Shown here piece after piece: positions 41,996 through 49,921 of a stretch of DNA of 64,000 bases. A model generated the notes under the pieces. That model saw only the letters and a list, made by a program, of their open reading frames with translations, was not told the origin of the DNA and did not search any database. How positions within the stretch are numbered: position 1 is the stretch's first letter; every line of letters begins with the position of its first letter. This DNA is from Streptomyces aureus (GTDB lineage: Bacteria > Actinomycetota > Actinomycetes > Streptomycetales > Streptomycetaceae): the NCBI RefSeq assembly GCF_000725495.1, contig NZ_JNZD01000004.1, forward strand, positions 823,871-887,870, read 5' to 3'. The position numbers were made by a program, and so were the translations under genes.

Positions 41996-44752
41996 TCAGC
42001 CGTCGGACTCCGACCCCGGCAGATAGGCACCGGGCACGTCCTCGGGCGCGTAGACCGTGTGCTCACCGGGGTACGGCTTGGTCCACCCGTGCGTCTGGTA
42101 CCAGGTGAAGTGGTTCATCTGCGCGGGGTTGGCGAAGTCGGGAACGGCGTTCGGCCCGGTCAGCCGCTGGTGCGTCCTCCAGGTGTCCCACTTCGCCGCG
42201 AGGGCCTTCTTGTCCGCCGGCACCTTCGCCGACGGCACCGGCGCGGCCGCCGGGTCCTGCGGCGCCGGGGTGTCCAGGCCGCAGGAGGGGGCGGTCTTGA
42301 GGCCGTCGGTCAGCGAGGTCCGGTTGGGCAGTGCCGTGAACGGGGTGAGGTCCGGCTTCCCGGTGAACGCGGCGCGCATGGGCGTGGCCGCGCTGTCCTT
42401 CTGGTTCATGGGGTGCATGCCGAGGATCTGCTCGATGGTGCGGATCAGCGTGATCTGCGAGTAGTAGTGGCTGTCGACGAGGCCGTGGCGGGCCCAGGGG
42501 CTGATGATCTGGATCGGGGCCCGGTGGCCGTCGACGTGGTCGAGACCGGCCTGGGAGTCGTCCTCGACGACGAAGACCGCCGAGTCCTTCCAGTACGTGC
42601 TGTGCGAGATCTCGTCGACGATCCTGCCGGTCGCGAGGTCGTTGTCCGCCACCTGCGCGGCCGCGTTCGCCGGACCGCCGGTGTGGTCGCTGGAGAGCCA
42701 GAACATGTTCAGGTTCGCGGGACCGTTCTTCTCGAAGTCGCGCTTCCAGATCTCCTCCCGGTAGATGTCCGGGACGCTGGTGTCGAACTTCGCGAAGCCG
42801 TGCACCGAGACGTCGTTGAGCGAGGGGATCGGCGAGGAGGAGTTCAGCGTGTACGCGGTGTCCTGTCCCGTCGACCTCATGTTCCTGGCGTCGCAGTACA
42901 GGTTCTGCCAGCTGGCGTCGGCCGGTTTGGTGAGGAACTGCTGGAACTCCCCGTAGTCCCGGGCGGAGTTGCCCGCCGCCTGCGCTCCGGTCCACAGGAA
43001 GCCGGTCCGCTGGTGGCCGAGGGCGTCGTCCTCGGTGTCGTAACTGCGGCCGTACTCACCGGCGGAGGACTCGGTGTACTCCGGATCGTCCGCCTGCATC
43101 AGCCAGTTGTGCCCCTCGGCCGAGTTGGTGCCGATGTCGTACGTGTTGTCGTACAGCCCGAACTGCCTGGCCAGGGCATGCTGGTTGGGGGTGACGTTCT
43201 CGCCGAACTGGGCCAGCGACGGGTCGCCGTTGCCCTCGGGGACGTCGCCGAAGACCTGGTCGTAGGTGCGGTTCTCCTTGACGATCAGGAAGACGTGCTT
43301 GATCGTCGACGGGTCGCCGAGGCGCACCGGGACGGGCACCGGCTTCGCGTGGCTCTTCCCCTTGGCCCGCGCCACCGACCCGGCGGTCCAGCCGTTCTGC
43401 CGGAAGACCTTGGCCGTCTCGGCCCGGATGACGCTGTCGTCGGGCAGCGTGAACCGCTGAACGCTGGACGTCGTGTCGTGGGTGGCGTGCCCGGCGGCGG
43501 TGGTGATCCGGCGGGCGTCGACACCACGGGTGTTGGAGACGACGACCTCGTCGCCGACGGTGGCGATCTCCGCGGGAAAGTAGTCCGTCGGGAGCAGTCC
43601 GACGTAGCGGACCGGGTCCTGCGGGGACCGGTAGCGGTACACGGCCACCGCGTTGGCGCGGCCGAGCGTGACCAGCAGCCGGCCGTCGTCGGTGAGCGTC
43701 ACCGCGTCGGGCTCGTAGCCCACCGACGCCTCCGGCCACGGCTGGGTCGCGATGGTCTGGACGACCTTGTTCCGGGTGGTGTCGATCACCGACACGTCGT
43801 TGGTGGCGGTGTTGGTGACGAACAGCGCCCTGCCCTTGGCGTACAGGGCGGTCGGATGCAGTCCGACGGGGATGCTCGTGACGGCGGCCGACGGGTCCGA
43901 CGGGTCGATGACACTGACGGTGCCGGTGGTCGTGGCGGCCGTGACGGGGTCGGCCGGGACCTGGGTGTCGTACGAGTTGATGGTGGTGTCGCCGGGCCGC
44001 GCCGGGCGTCCGCCCTCGTTGCTGACGTAGAGTCTGCCGCCCGCCTCGGCCAGGTCGCGCGGGGCGTTGCCCACGTTCCAGCTCTGCCGGACGGTCCCGG
44101 TGGCGGCGTCGATGGCGACCACCCGGTTCTGCCCGTTGACCGCGGAGTAGACGGTGGAGCCGTCGGGCGAGAACACCGCGGCGCCCACGAGCGCGTGCTT
44201 GGTGCCGTCGGCGGCGATCGGGACGGACACCGGGTCGGTGACACTGCCGTCGGCGGTCACGGTGAAGCGGGTGTAGCCGTCGGTCTGGCCGAGCCAGAGC
44301 TGTGAGCCGTCGGGCGAGTACGTAGGGCCTTCCTGGCCCACGCTGTTGCCGCCGATGCGCGGGACGGAGGACGCGGAGCTGCCGACGAGCTGCTGCACCT
44401 TCCAGCTCTTGAGGTCGACGATCGCGAGGGCGCTGCCGCCGTCGGTGACCGAGGCCGCGACGTGGGTGCCGTCGGGGCTGACCGAGGACGACATGATCTT
44501 GCCGTTCTGGAGGACGAGCCGGTCGCCGTACGGGGCGATGTACTGGTCGCTGGAGACGACCTGGCCGCGGTCGGTGACCTGGCCGACCTGGTCGCTGCCG
44601 AACTGGCCGGTCCCGGCGAACGCGGCCCCGGTGGCGACGAGGGCGAGCACGGCGGTGCCCGCCGTCAGCAGAGGTATCCGTCGTCCGGCGTGTCTGCCGA
44701 GAGGACTCGACCGGCCCTGGCCGGCGTTCCGTCGGCGACGCGTTACCTGCAT
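41996..44752 (-). CDS. YncE-type beta-propeller fused to an alkaline phosphatase-superfamily phosphoesterase
   Basis: This 918-residue secreted protein has an N-terminal signal with an Arg-rich head (RRRR, then GRRIPLLTAGTAVLALVATGAAFA), a YncE/YVTN beta-propeller (about residues 60-460, with repeats such as HPTALYAKGRALFVTNTATNDVSVID), and a phosphoesterase domain of the phospholipase C/acid phosphatase type (PF04185-like) from IKHVFLIVKENRTYDQVFGD to the C-terminus, with metal-site segments in that stretch, SAEGHNWL and VVEDDSQAGLDHVDGHRAP. The natural substrate is unknown. It starts 4 bp after an ABC-2 permease gene and is likely co-transcribed with it. Confidence 0.85.
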   Translation of the reverse strand: MQVTRRRRNAGQGRSSPLGRHAGRRIPLLTAGTAVLALVATGAAFAGTGQFGSDQVGQVTDRGQVVSSDQYIAPYGDRLVLQNGKIMSSSVSPDGTHVAASVTDGGSALAIVDLKSWKVQQLVGSSASSVPRIGGNSVGQEGPTYSPDGSQLWLGQTDGYTRFTVTADGSVTDPVSVPIAADGTKHALVGAAVFSPDGSTVYSAVNGQNRVVAIDAATGTVRQSWNVGNAPRDLAEAGGRLYVSNEGGRPARPGDTTINSYDTQVPADPVTAATTTGTVSVIDPSDPSAAVTSIPVGLHPTALYAKGRALFVTNTATNDVSVIDTTRNKVVQTIATQPWPEASVGYEPDAVTLTDDGRLLVTLGRANAVAVYRYRSPQDPVRYVGLLPTDYFPAEIATVGDEVVVSNTRGVDARRITTAAGHATHDTTSSVQRFTLPDDSVIRAETAKVFRQNGWTAGSVARAKGKSHAKPVPVPVRLGDPSTIKHVFLIVKENRTYDQVFGDVPEGNGDPSLAQFGENVTPNQHALARQFGLYDNTYDIGTNSAEGHNWLMQADDPEYTESSAGEYGRSYDTEDDALGHQRTGFLWTGAQAAGNSARDYGEFQQFLTKPADASWQNLYCDARNMRSTGQDTAYTLNSSSPIPSLNDVSVHGFAKFDTSVPDIYREEIWKRDFEKNGPANLNMFWLSSDHTGGPANAAAQVADNDLATGRIVDEISHSTYWKDSAVFVVEDDSQAGLDHVDGHRAPIQIISPWARHGLVDSHYYSQITLIRTIEQILGMHPMNQKDSAATPMRAAFTGKPDLTPFTALPNRTSLTDGLKTAPSCGLDTPAPQDPAAAPVPSAKVPADKKALAAKWDTWRTHQRLTGPNAVPDFANPAQMNHFTWYQTHGWTKPYPGEHTVYAPEDVPGAYLPGSESDG

Positions 44753-44756
44753 GGAG

Positions 44757-46142
44757 TCATCCCTTCGAGGTGGCGAGCAGGTCGACGTCTCCGTCGAACT
44801 GCCACAGCGGGTTCGGTGCGTCCCCGGCCGGGGTGCGGACCAGGAAGTAGCCGTTCACCTCCTTCGGTCCGTCGCCGTCGGCCATGAATCGGCCGTCCGG
44901 GCCGATGTCGAGCTGGTAGACGGCCGTCCCCACGGCGTCCACGCCCGGGAGGTGCCAGGAGACGACACAGCGCCAGTCGTTGCCCGGCCCCTCGGCCGCG
45001 ACCCTGACGCTGCCCTTGTCGCAGTCCGCGGTGACCCTCAACTGCGCCTCCGTGACGGCGGGGCGGCCCAGCTGGCGGGTCTGGAGCCGGTAGAGGTGGG
45101 CGAACGCCGTCGCGGCCGCGCGCTGCACCTTGTCCTGTTCGATCCCGGAGCCGGTGGCCCCGGTGGTGGCGCCGACGGCCACGGCCGTCGCGGCGGCGAG
45201 GGCGACGAGCGGCAGGACGCCCGCGGTGACCGCGCCGCGGCCCGGCCCGTCGTGGGCGGTGTCGGTGAAGTCCCGCCGCATGAACAGCAGATAGGCCGAG
45301 ACGGTCGCGGTCAGCGCCCACAGCAGGCCGGCCGCGATGCCGATGAGGAGCGGGCCGAGCTGCACGGGGCTGGTGAACAGCCCGTTCCAGGCGATGAAGG
45401 CGTACCCGGGCAGGGCGAGCCGCACGGCCACGGGCACCGGCATCATCTGCGCGAGCTGCATCCCGAGCGCGACGATCGCCGGCAGCAGCAGACCCATCGG
45501 GGAGCGTCCGAGCGTGACGGAACCGAGCAGTCCCACGGCCGCCAGGGCCAGGGTCGGGGCGAGGACGCAGACCCAGGCGAGCAGCACCCCGCCGGCCGCC
45601 TCCGCCGGGGTCAGCGAGTGACCGTCCAGGCCGACGAGGGGCTGGTCGCCGATCGCGAGGACCCCGCCCGCGGTACTGGAGGCGACGAGTCCGGCCACGA
45701 GCAGCAGCAGGACGGTGAGCCCGGCCAGTGCCTTGGCGGCGAACACGCGGCGCGGCGAGCGGACGGCGACGAGCAGATGGCGCCAGGTGCCGAGCCGGTC
45801 CTCGGAGGCGAACACGTCACCGGCGACGACCGAGGTCAGCAACGGGAGCGCCCAGGTGCCCGCGAAGCTGAGCACGACCAGCGGTCCCGCCCACCCGGTG
45901 GCGTGCATCCAGCGTCCAAAGAGGGTGTCGACGGGAAGCGTGCTCTGCTGCCCGACCGCGGCGACGAACAGTCCCGGCGCGGTCCAGCAGGCGAGGACCA
46001 GCAGGCGGATCCGCCATTGCGAGACGAGCTTGACCAGCTCGAAGCGGTAGACACGGGTGACCGGGACGACGGGGGCCGCGGCGGTTTCCTCGTCCGGCCC
46101 GGATTCCTCGAGACCGGTGTCCTCGGCCGTCGTCGCGGTCAT
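44757..46142 (-). CDS. ABC-2 type permease with C-terminal extracytoplasmic domain
   Basis: This 461-residue membrane protein has a cytoplasmic N-terminus, about seven hydrophobic helices (for example LTVLLLLVAGLVASSTAGGV and LLIGIAAGLLWALTATVSAYLLFM), and after the last helix a 125-residue soluble domain containing two cysteines (TADCDKG and WRCVVSW) that may form a disulfide. The layout is that of an exporter permease with an added outer-face domain. ATG 46142 overlaps the stop of the ATPase gene as ATGA. The phosphoesterase gene follows after 4 bp. Confidence 0.75.
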   Translation of the reverse strand: MTATTAEDTGLEESGPDEETAAAPVVPVTRVYRFELVKLVSQWRIRLLVLACWTAPGLFVAAVGQQSTLPVDTLFGRWMHATGWAGPLVVLSFAGTWALPLLTSVVAGDVFASEDRLGTWRHLLVAVRSPRRVFAAKALAGLTVLLLLVAGLVASSTAGGVLAIGDQPLVGLDGHSLTPAEAAGGVLLAWVCVLAPTLALAAVGLLGSVTLGRSPMGLLLPAIVALGMQLAQMMPVPVAVRLALPGYAFIAWNGLFTSPVQLGPLLIGIAAGLLWALTATVSAYLLFMRRDFTDTAHDGPGRGAVTAGVLPLVALAAATAVAVGATTGATGSGIEQDKVQRAAATAFAHLYRLQTRQLGRPAVTEAQLRVTADCDKGSVRVAAEGPGNDWRCVVSWHLPGVDAVGTAVYQLDIGPDGRFMADGDGPKEVNGYFLVRTPAGDAPNPLWQFDGDVDLLATSKG

Positions 46143-47080
46143 CCGCCGGTCTCCTTCTGCTCGGTGAGGGCGAGGAACGCGGCTTCGAGGGGGGACACGA
46201 CGGGGGCGAGTTCACGCAGGGCGACGCCCGCGCCGACCAGCCGCACGACGAGTTCGTCGACGGCGGGCACGTGCGCCCGTACGACGAGCGCGGCGTCGTC
46301 GTGCCGTGGCGCGGCCCCGTCGACGACCCGGACCCCGGCCGTGCCGAGGGCCAGCGCGCGGGCGGCCTCCGGGTCGGAGGTGATCAGCCGGTAGTCGAGT
46401 TCGCCGTTCTCGGCGGCCAGCTTGGGCGGCGGGCCGGAGAAGGCGACCCGTCCGGTCGCGAGGACGGTGACCTCGGAGCACAGGGCCTGGAGGTCGTCCA
46501 TGCGGTGGCTGGAGAGGACGACGGCCGTGCCGTTCGCGGCGAGCCGGCCGAGAACGCCGTGCACCTGGCGTTTGCCCGCGGGGTCGAGGCCGTTGGACGG
46601 CTCGTCGAGGACGAGCAGCCGGGGTTCGGTGAGCAGGGCGGCGGCGAGACCGAGGCGCTGGCGCATGCCGAGGGAGTAGCCGCGGGCCGGGTCGTCGGCG
46701 ACGTCGGTGAGCCCGACCTCGTGGAGCACGTCGTCGACGCCGGCCTCGCGGGCGCTGCGGCCGCCGAGCGCCGCCAGGGCGGCGAGGTTCTGCCGGGCGG
46801 TCAGGGAGGGGTAGAGGCCGGGTCCGTCGACGAAACCGGCCACTCCGGCCGGGGCGGTGAGGGCCCGGCCGATCGGGACGCCGAGGATGTCCAGGCGGCC
46901 CTCGTCGGCGACGGCCAGGCCCAGCAGCAGACCGAGCAGGGTCGTCTTGCCGGCGCCGTTCGGACCGACGAGGCCGTGGATCCGGCCCCGTGCCACCTCC
47001 AGATCGACGCCGTCGAGTGCCACGACGTCCCCGAAGCACTTCGTGATCCCGCGAGCCCGGACGGCGAGAGGTCTGTCCAT
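46139..47080 (-). CDS. ABC exporter ATPase
   Basis: This 313-residue ATPase has Walker A GPNGAGKTT, a variant signature YSLGMRQRL in place of LSGGQ, Walker B LLVLDEPSNGLDP and the switch histidine in LSSHRMDD. This type of signature is common in exporters of the bacitracin/nisin-resistance group. It powers the permease encoded next. ATG 47080 follows AAAGGGA; upstream in-frame residues show no family similarity. Confidence 0.85.
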   Translation of the reverse strand: MDRPLAVRARGITKCFGDVVALDGVDLEVARGRIHGLVGPNGAGKTTLLGLLLGLAVADEGRLDILGVPIGRALTAPAGVAGFVDGPGLYPSLTARQNLAALAALGGRSAREAGVDDVLHEVGLTDVADDPARGYSLGMRQRLGLAAALLTEPRLLVLDEPSNGLDPAGKRQVHGVLGRLAANGTAVVLSSHRMDDLQALCSEVTVLATGRVAFSGPPPKLAAENGELDYRLITSDPEAARALALGTAGVRVVDGAAPRHDDAALVVRAHVPAVDELVVRLVGAGVALRELAPVVSPLEAAFLALTEQKETGG

Positions 47081-47092
47081 GAGTCCCTTTCT

Positions 47093-47118
47093 TCGAAGCA
47101 CTGGGCACTCGAAGCACT
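47093..47118. repeat. Direct repeat TCGAAGCACT, 16-bp period, upstream of the ABC operon
   Basis: TCGAAGCACT occurs at 47093-47102 and 47109-47118, just upstream of the ATPase start. It may be an operator for an unlinked response regulator; no other site is visible in 47081-47277. Confidence 0.5.
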
Positions 47119-47277
47119 CAGGGACCTTAGGGACGGTACACAACGCGGGCACGGACGGCCGGTTGAACACGCAGGGAACGGATCGTCAAGGCGTCGGCAA
47201 GTCCGGGGCGCAAAGCGGGCGGCACCGGGAGGGACCCGGGCAGCGGCCATGCGCGCCGGGTCCCATCCGACCGGGCG

Positions 47278-48615
47278 TCAGGTCAGATAGCGAAGGCCCG
47301 GGTGCACGGCCGTGTAGCCGTCGACGAGGGCGCGCGCCACCGTGACCGAGTCGACCAGCGGGTGCAGGGCGAAGGCCTTCACCGCCGTCGCGCGGGAGCC
47401 GGACTCGGCGGCGCGAAGCACCTCGCGCTCCACCGCCTTGACCGAGCACACGAGACCGGTGGCGTGGCCCGGCAGCGGGTCGACGGCGACGGGGTGCGCG
47501 CCGTTGGCGTCCACCAGACACGGCACCTCGATGACCGCGTCGGCGTCGAGGGCGGCGAGCGTGCCCCGGTTGCGGACGTTGAGGATCAGGGTGGTGCGTT
47601 CGTCGCGGGCGATGGCGCGCATCAGGGCGAGCGCGACCTTCTCGTAGCCGCCGGCGAGGTCGTCCTCCTCGCGGTCCCCGGCACCGGCGGCGTCCCGGTT
47701 CTCCGCCATGTAGGTGGCCTCGCGCTCGGCCCGGGTGCGCTCCCAGGCCGCCAGCGCCGGCGCGTCCGGGCGCTTCATCTCCTCGTAGAAACCGGCCTGT
47801 TGGTCGAGGAGGAAGGCACCGCGCGTCTTCTCGGCCCGCTGGTAGGCGCGTACGGTCTCGCGGTTGAAGTAGTAGTAGTGCAGGTACTCGTTGGGGACGG
47901 CGCCCAGGGAGCGGAGCCAGTCGGGGCCGAAGAGCCGGCCCTCCTCGAAGGAGCCGAGCAGCGCGGGATCGGCGAGCAGCCGCGGGAGTTCGTCGCGTCC
48001 GGCGACCTTCAGGCCGCGCACCCAGCCCAGGTGGTTCAGCCCGACGTAGTCGATCCACGCCTCGCGCGGGTCCGCGCCGAGGACCCTGGCGATGCGGCGG
48101 CCGAGACCGACCGGGGAGTCGCAGATGCCGATGACCCGGTCGCCGAGGTGGCGGGACATGGCCTCGGTGACCAGTCCGGCGGGGTTGGTGAAGTTGATGA
48201 CCCAGGCGTCCGGGGCGAGCCGGGCGACCCGCCGGGCGATGTCCACGGCGACGGGCACGGTGCGCAGACCGTACGCGATGCCGCCGGCGCCGACCGTCTC
48301 CTGGCCGAGGACGTCCTCGGCCAGGGCGACCCGCTCGTCCGCCGCGCGGCCCTCCAGGCCCCCGACGCGGATCGCGGAGAAGACGAAGTCGGCGCCGCGC
48401 AGGGCCTCGTCGAGGTCGGTGGTGACGGTCACCTCCGGTGCGCCGGGGTCCCCCGCGGCCTGTTCGGCGAGGACCCGGGCCACGGCCGAGAGCCGGTCCG
48501 CGTCCAGGTCGTGCAGCACGACCCGGGTCACCCGGCCCTCGGCCCGATCCCCGAGGAGCGCCCCGTACACGAGCGGGACACGGAAACCGCCGCCGCCCAG
48601 AATGGTCAGCCTCAC
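47278..48615 (-). CDS. GH4 6-phospho-beta-glucosidase / alpha-glycosidase family
   Basis: This 445-residue NAD- and metal-dependent glycosidase starts with the GH4 nucleotide-binding motif LTILGGGGFRVPLVY and has the family segments NPAGLVTEAM, GICDSPVG (metal-binding Cys) and VGLNHLGWV. GH4 enzymes split glycosides by an oxidation-elimination route, usually on phosphorylated sugars. Streptomyces sugars are seldom phosphorylated on uptake apart from GlcNAc and fructose, so its substrate is open. GTG 48615 follows AAGGTGG. It is divergent from an IclR regulator that probably controls it. Confidence 0.88.
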   Translation of the reverse strand: MRLTILGGGGFRVPLVYGALLGDRAEGRVTRVVLHDLDADRLSAVARVLAEQAAGDPGAPEVTVTTDLDEALRGADFVFSAIRVGGLEGRAADERVALAEDVLGQETVGAGGIAYGLRTVPVAVDIARRVARLAPDAWVINFTNPAGLVTEAMSRHLGDRVIGICDSPVGLGRRIARVLGADPREAWIDYVGLNHLGWVRGLKVAGRDELPRLLADPALLGSFEEGRLFGPDWLRSLGAVPNEYLHYYYFNRETVRAYQRAEKTRGAFLLDQQAGFYEEMKRPDAPALAAWERTRAEREATYMAENRDAAGAGDREEDDLAGGYEKVALALMRAIARDERTTLILNVRNRGTLAALDADAVIEVPCLVDANGAHPVAVDPLPGHATGLVCSVKAVEREVLRAAESGSRATAVKAFALHPLVDSVTVARALVDGYTAVHPGLRYLT

Positions 48616-48869
48616 GCACGTACCACCTTCGCCGTTGGTGCGGGGGCGCGGGCCGCGCGGCGCGGGAGCACGCCGGGACCGCCTGGTCGCCCCTGTCTTC
48701 CAGGATGCAGCGTGCCATCGTGCGCCGGGCCGGTCCGGCACCACCACGAAGGAGCCCCGCCGGGAACCCTCCGGGGGGCGCGGGTGATTGTGGTCCTCGG
48801 GCCCGTGCGGCAGGGTGGCTCCCCACGCCCGAACCGCCCCGCCCGGGGCCCGGCCGCGGGGAACCGGTC

Positions 48870-49649
48870 ATGACAGGTCGAGAGAGCGCCGCCGGGTCCG
48901 CCTCCGGCCGTCTCCTCGCCGTGCTCGCCGCCTTCGACCACGAACACCCGGCGCTGTCCCTGACGGACATCGCGCGCCGGGCCGGGCTCAGCCTCAGCAC
49001 CGCCCACCGGCTGGTGGCCGCGCTCACCGCGTGGGGCGCGCTGGAACGGGACCCCGGGGGCGTCTATCACGTGGGACTGCGGCTGTGGGAGCTTGCGGCG
49101 CTCGCCCCGCGCGGCCTCGCCCTGCGCCAGGCCGCCCTGCCGTTCCTGGAGGACCTGTACGAAGCGACGCACGAGAACGTGCAGTTGGCGGTCCGCGACG
49201 GCGCCGAGGTCGTCTACACCGAGTGGATCTCGGGACGTTCGGCGGTCGGCGTACGCATCCAGGTGGGCGCCCGCTGGCCCCTGCACGCCACGGGGGTGGG
49301 CCTCGCGCTGCTCGCGCACGCGGCGCCCGGCGTCCAGGACGCCTGCTGCGACGGCCCGTTGGCCGCGTTCACGCCGTACACGATCACCGACCCGGCCCTG
49401 CTGCGCCGGACACTCGCCGAAGTACGGCGCACGGGCGTGGCGGTGAGCAGCCGTCAGGTGACCGAGGACGCCCTGTCGGTCGCCGCCCCGGTGCGGGCCG
49501 CGGACGGCTCGGTGGTCGCGGCGGTGTCGCTCGTGGTGCCGTGGGCCGGGGCCCGGGTACCGGCGCTGATCCCGGCGGTGCGGGTGGCGGCCCGGGGAAT
49601 CTCCAGAGCCCTGGGCTGGCGCCCACCGCCTACGGACCGGGCGGGGTAG
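48870..49649 (+). CDS. IclR-family transcriptional regulator
   Basis: This 259-residue regulator has an N-terminal winged helix (SASGRLLAVLAAFDHEHPALSLTDIARRAGLSLSTAHRLVAALTAWG) and an IclR effector domain. It is divergent from the GH4 gene and its likely controller. The ATG at 48870 is taken since the DNA-binding domain begins about nine residues later; the open frame continues upstream across the divergent start but shows no similarity. Confidence 0.85.
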   Translation: MTGRESAAGSASGRLLAVLAAFDHEHPALSLTDIARRAGLSLSTAHRLVAALTAWGALERDPGGVYHVGLRLWELAALAPRGLALRQAALPFLEDLYEATHENVQLAVRDGAEVVYTEWISGRSAVGVRIQVGARWPLHATGVGLALLAHAAPGVQDACCDGPLAAFTPYTITDPALLRRTLAEVRRTGVAVSSRQVTEDALSVAAPVRAADGSVVAAVSLVVPWAGARVPALIPAVRVAARGISRALGWRPPPTDRAG

Positions 49650-49835
49650 GCGCGTGGAACGCTGCGGTGGGCGCGGCGCCGCGCATCTCCGGTGCCTGTG
49701 CCCGCGTCCGACGCCCGGCTGGGCACCCGCTTCGAATCGTCCCGTGCGTGCGGGCGGCACCGGGGACCCCAGCACCCAGGCACGCCGCCCACCACCTCGC
49801 CGGGGCACCTGCGTCGAACCCCGCGGTGCGTCTGC

Positions 49836-49854
49836 CGCTGGGAACCCCCCAGCG
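49836..49854. terminator. Possible terminator between IclR and FAD-TPR genes
   Basis: CGCTGGG (49836-49842) and CCCAGCG (49848-49854) form a 7-bp stem with a 5-nt loop between the convergent genes. The rest of 49650-49921 shows nothing. Confidence 0.45.
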
Positions 49855-49921
49855 CCCTCGGCCGACGCCGTCGCCCGCGGTGGACCCGGGTCCCGGGCCT
49901 GGGCCGCCCCGGTCGGGTCGC

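Noticed and set aside
42059..44305. A 748-codon plus-strand open frame opposite the YncE-phosphoesterase
   Set aside because: Mirror of a well-supported gene; no domain or ribosome binding site.
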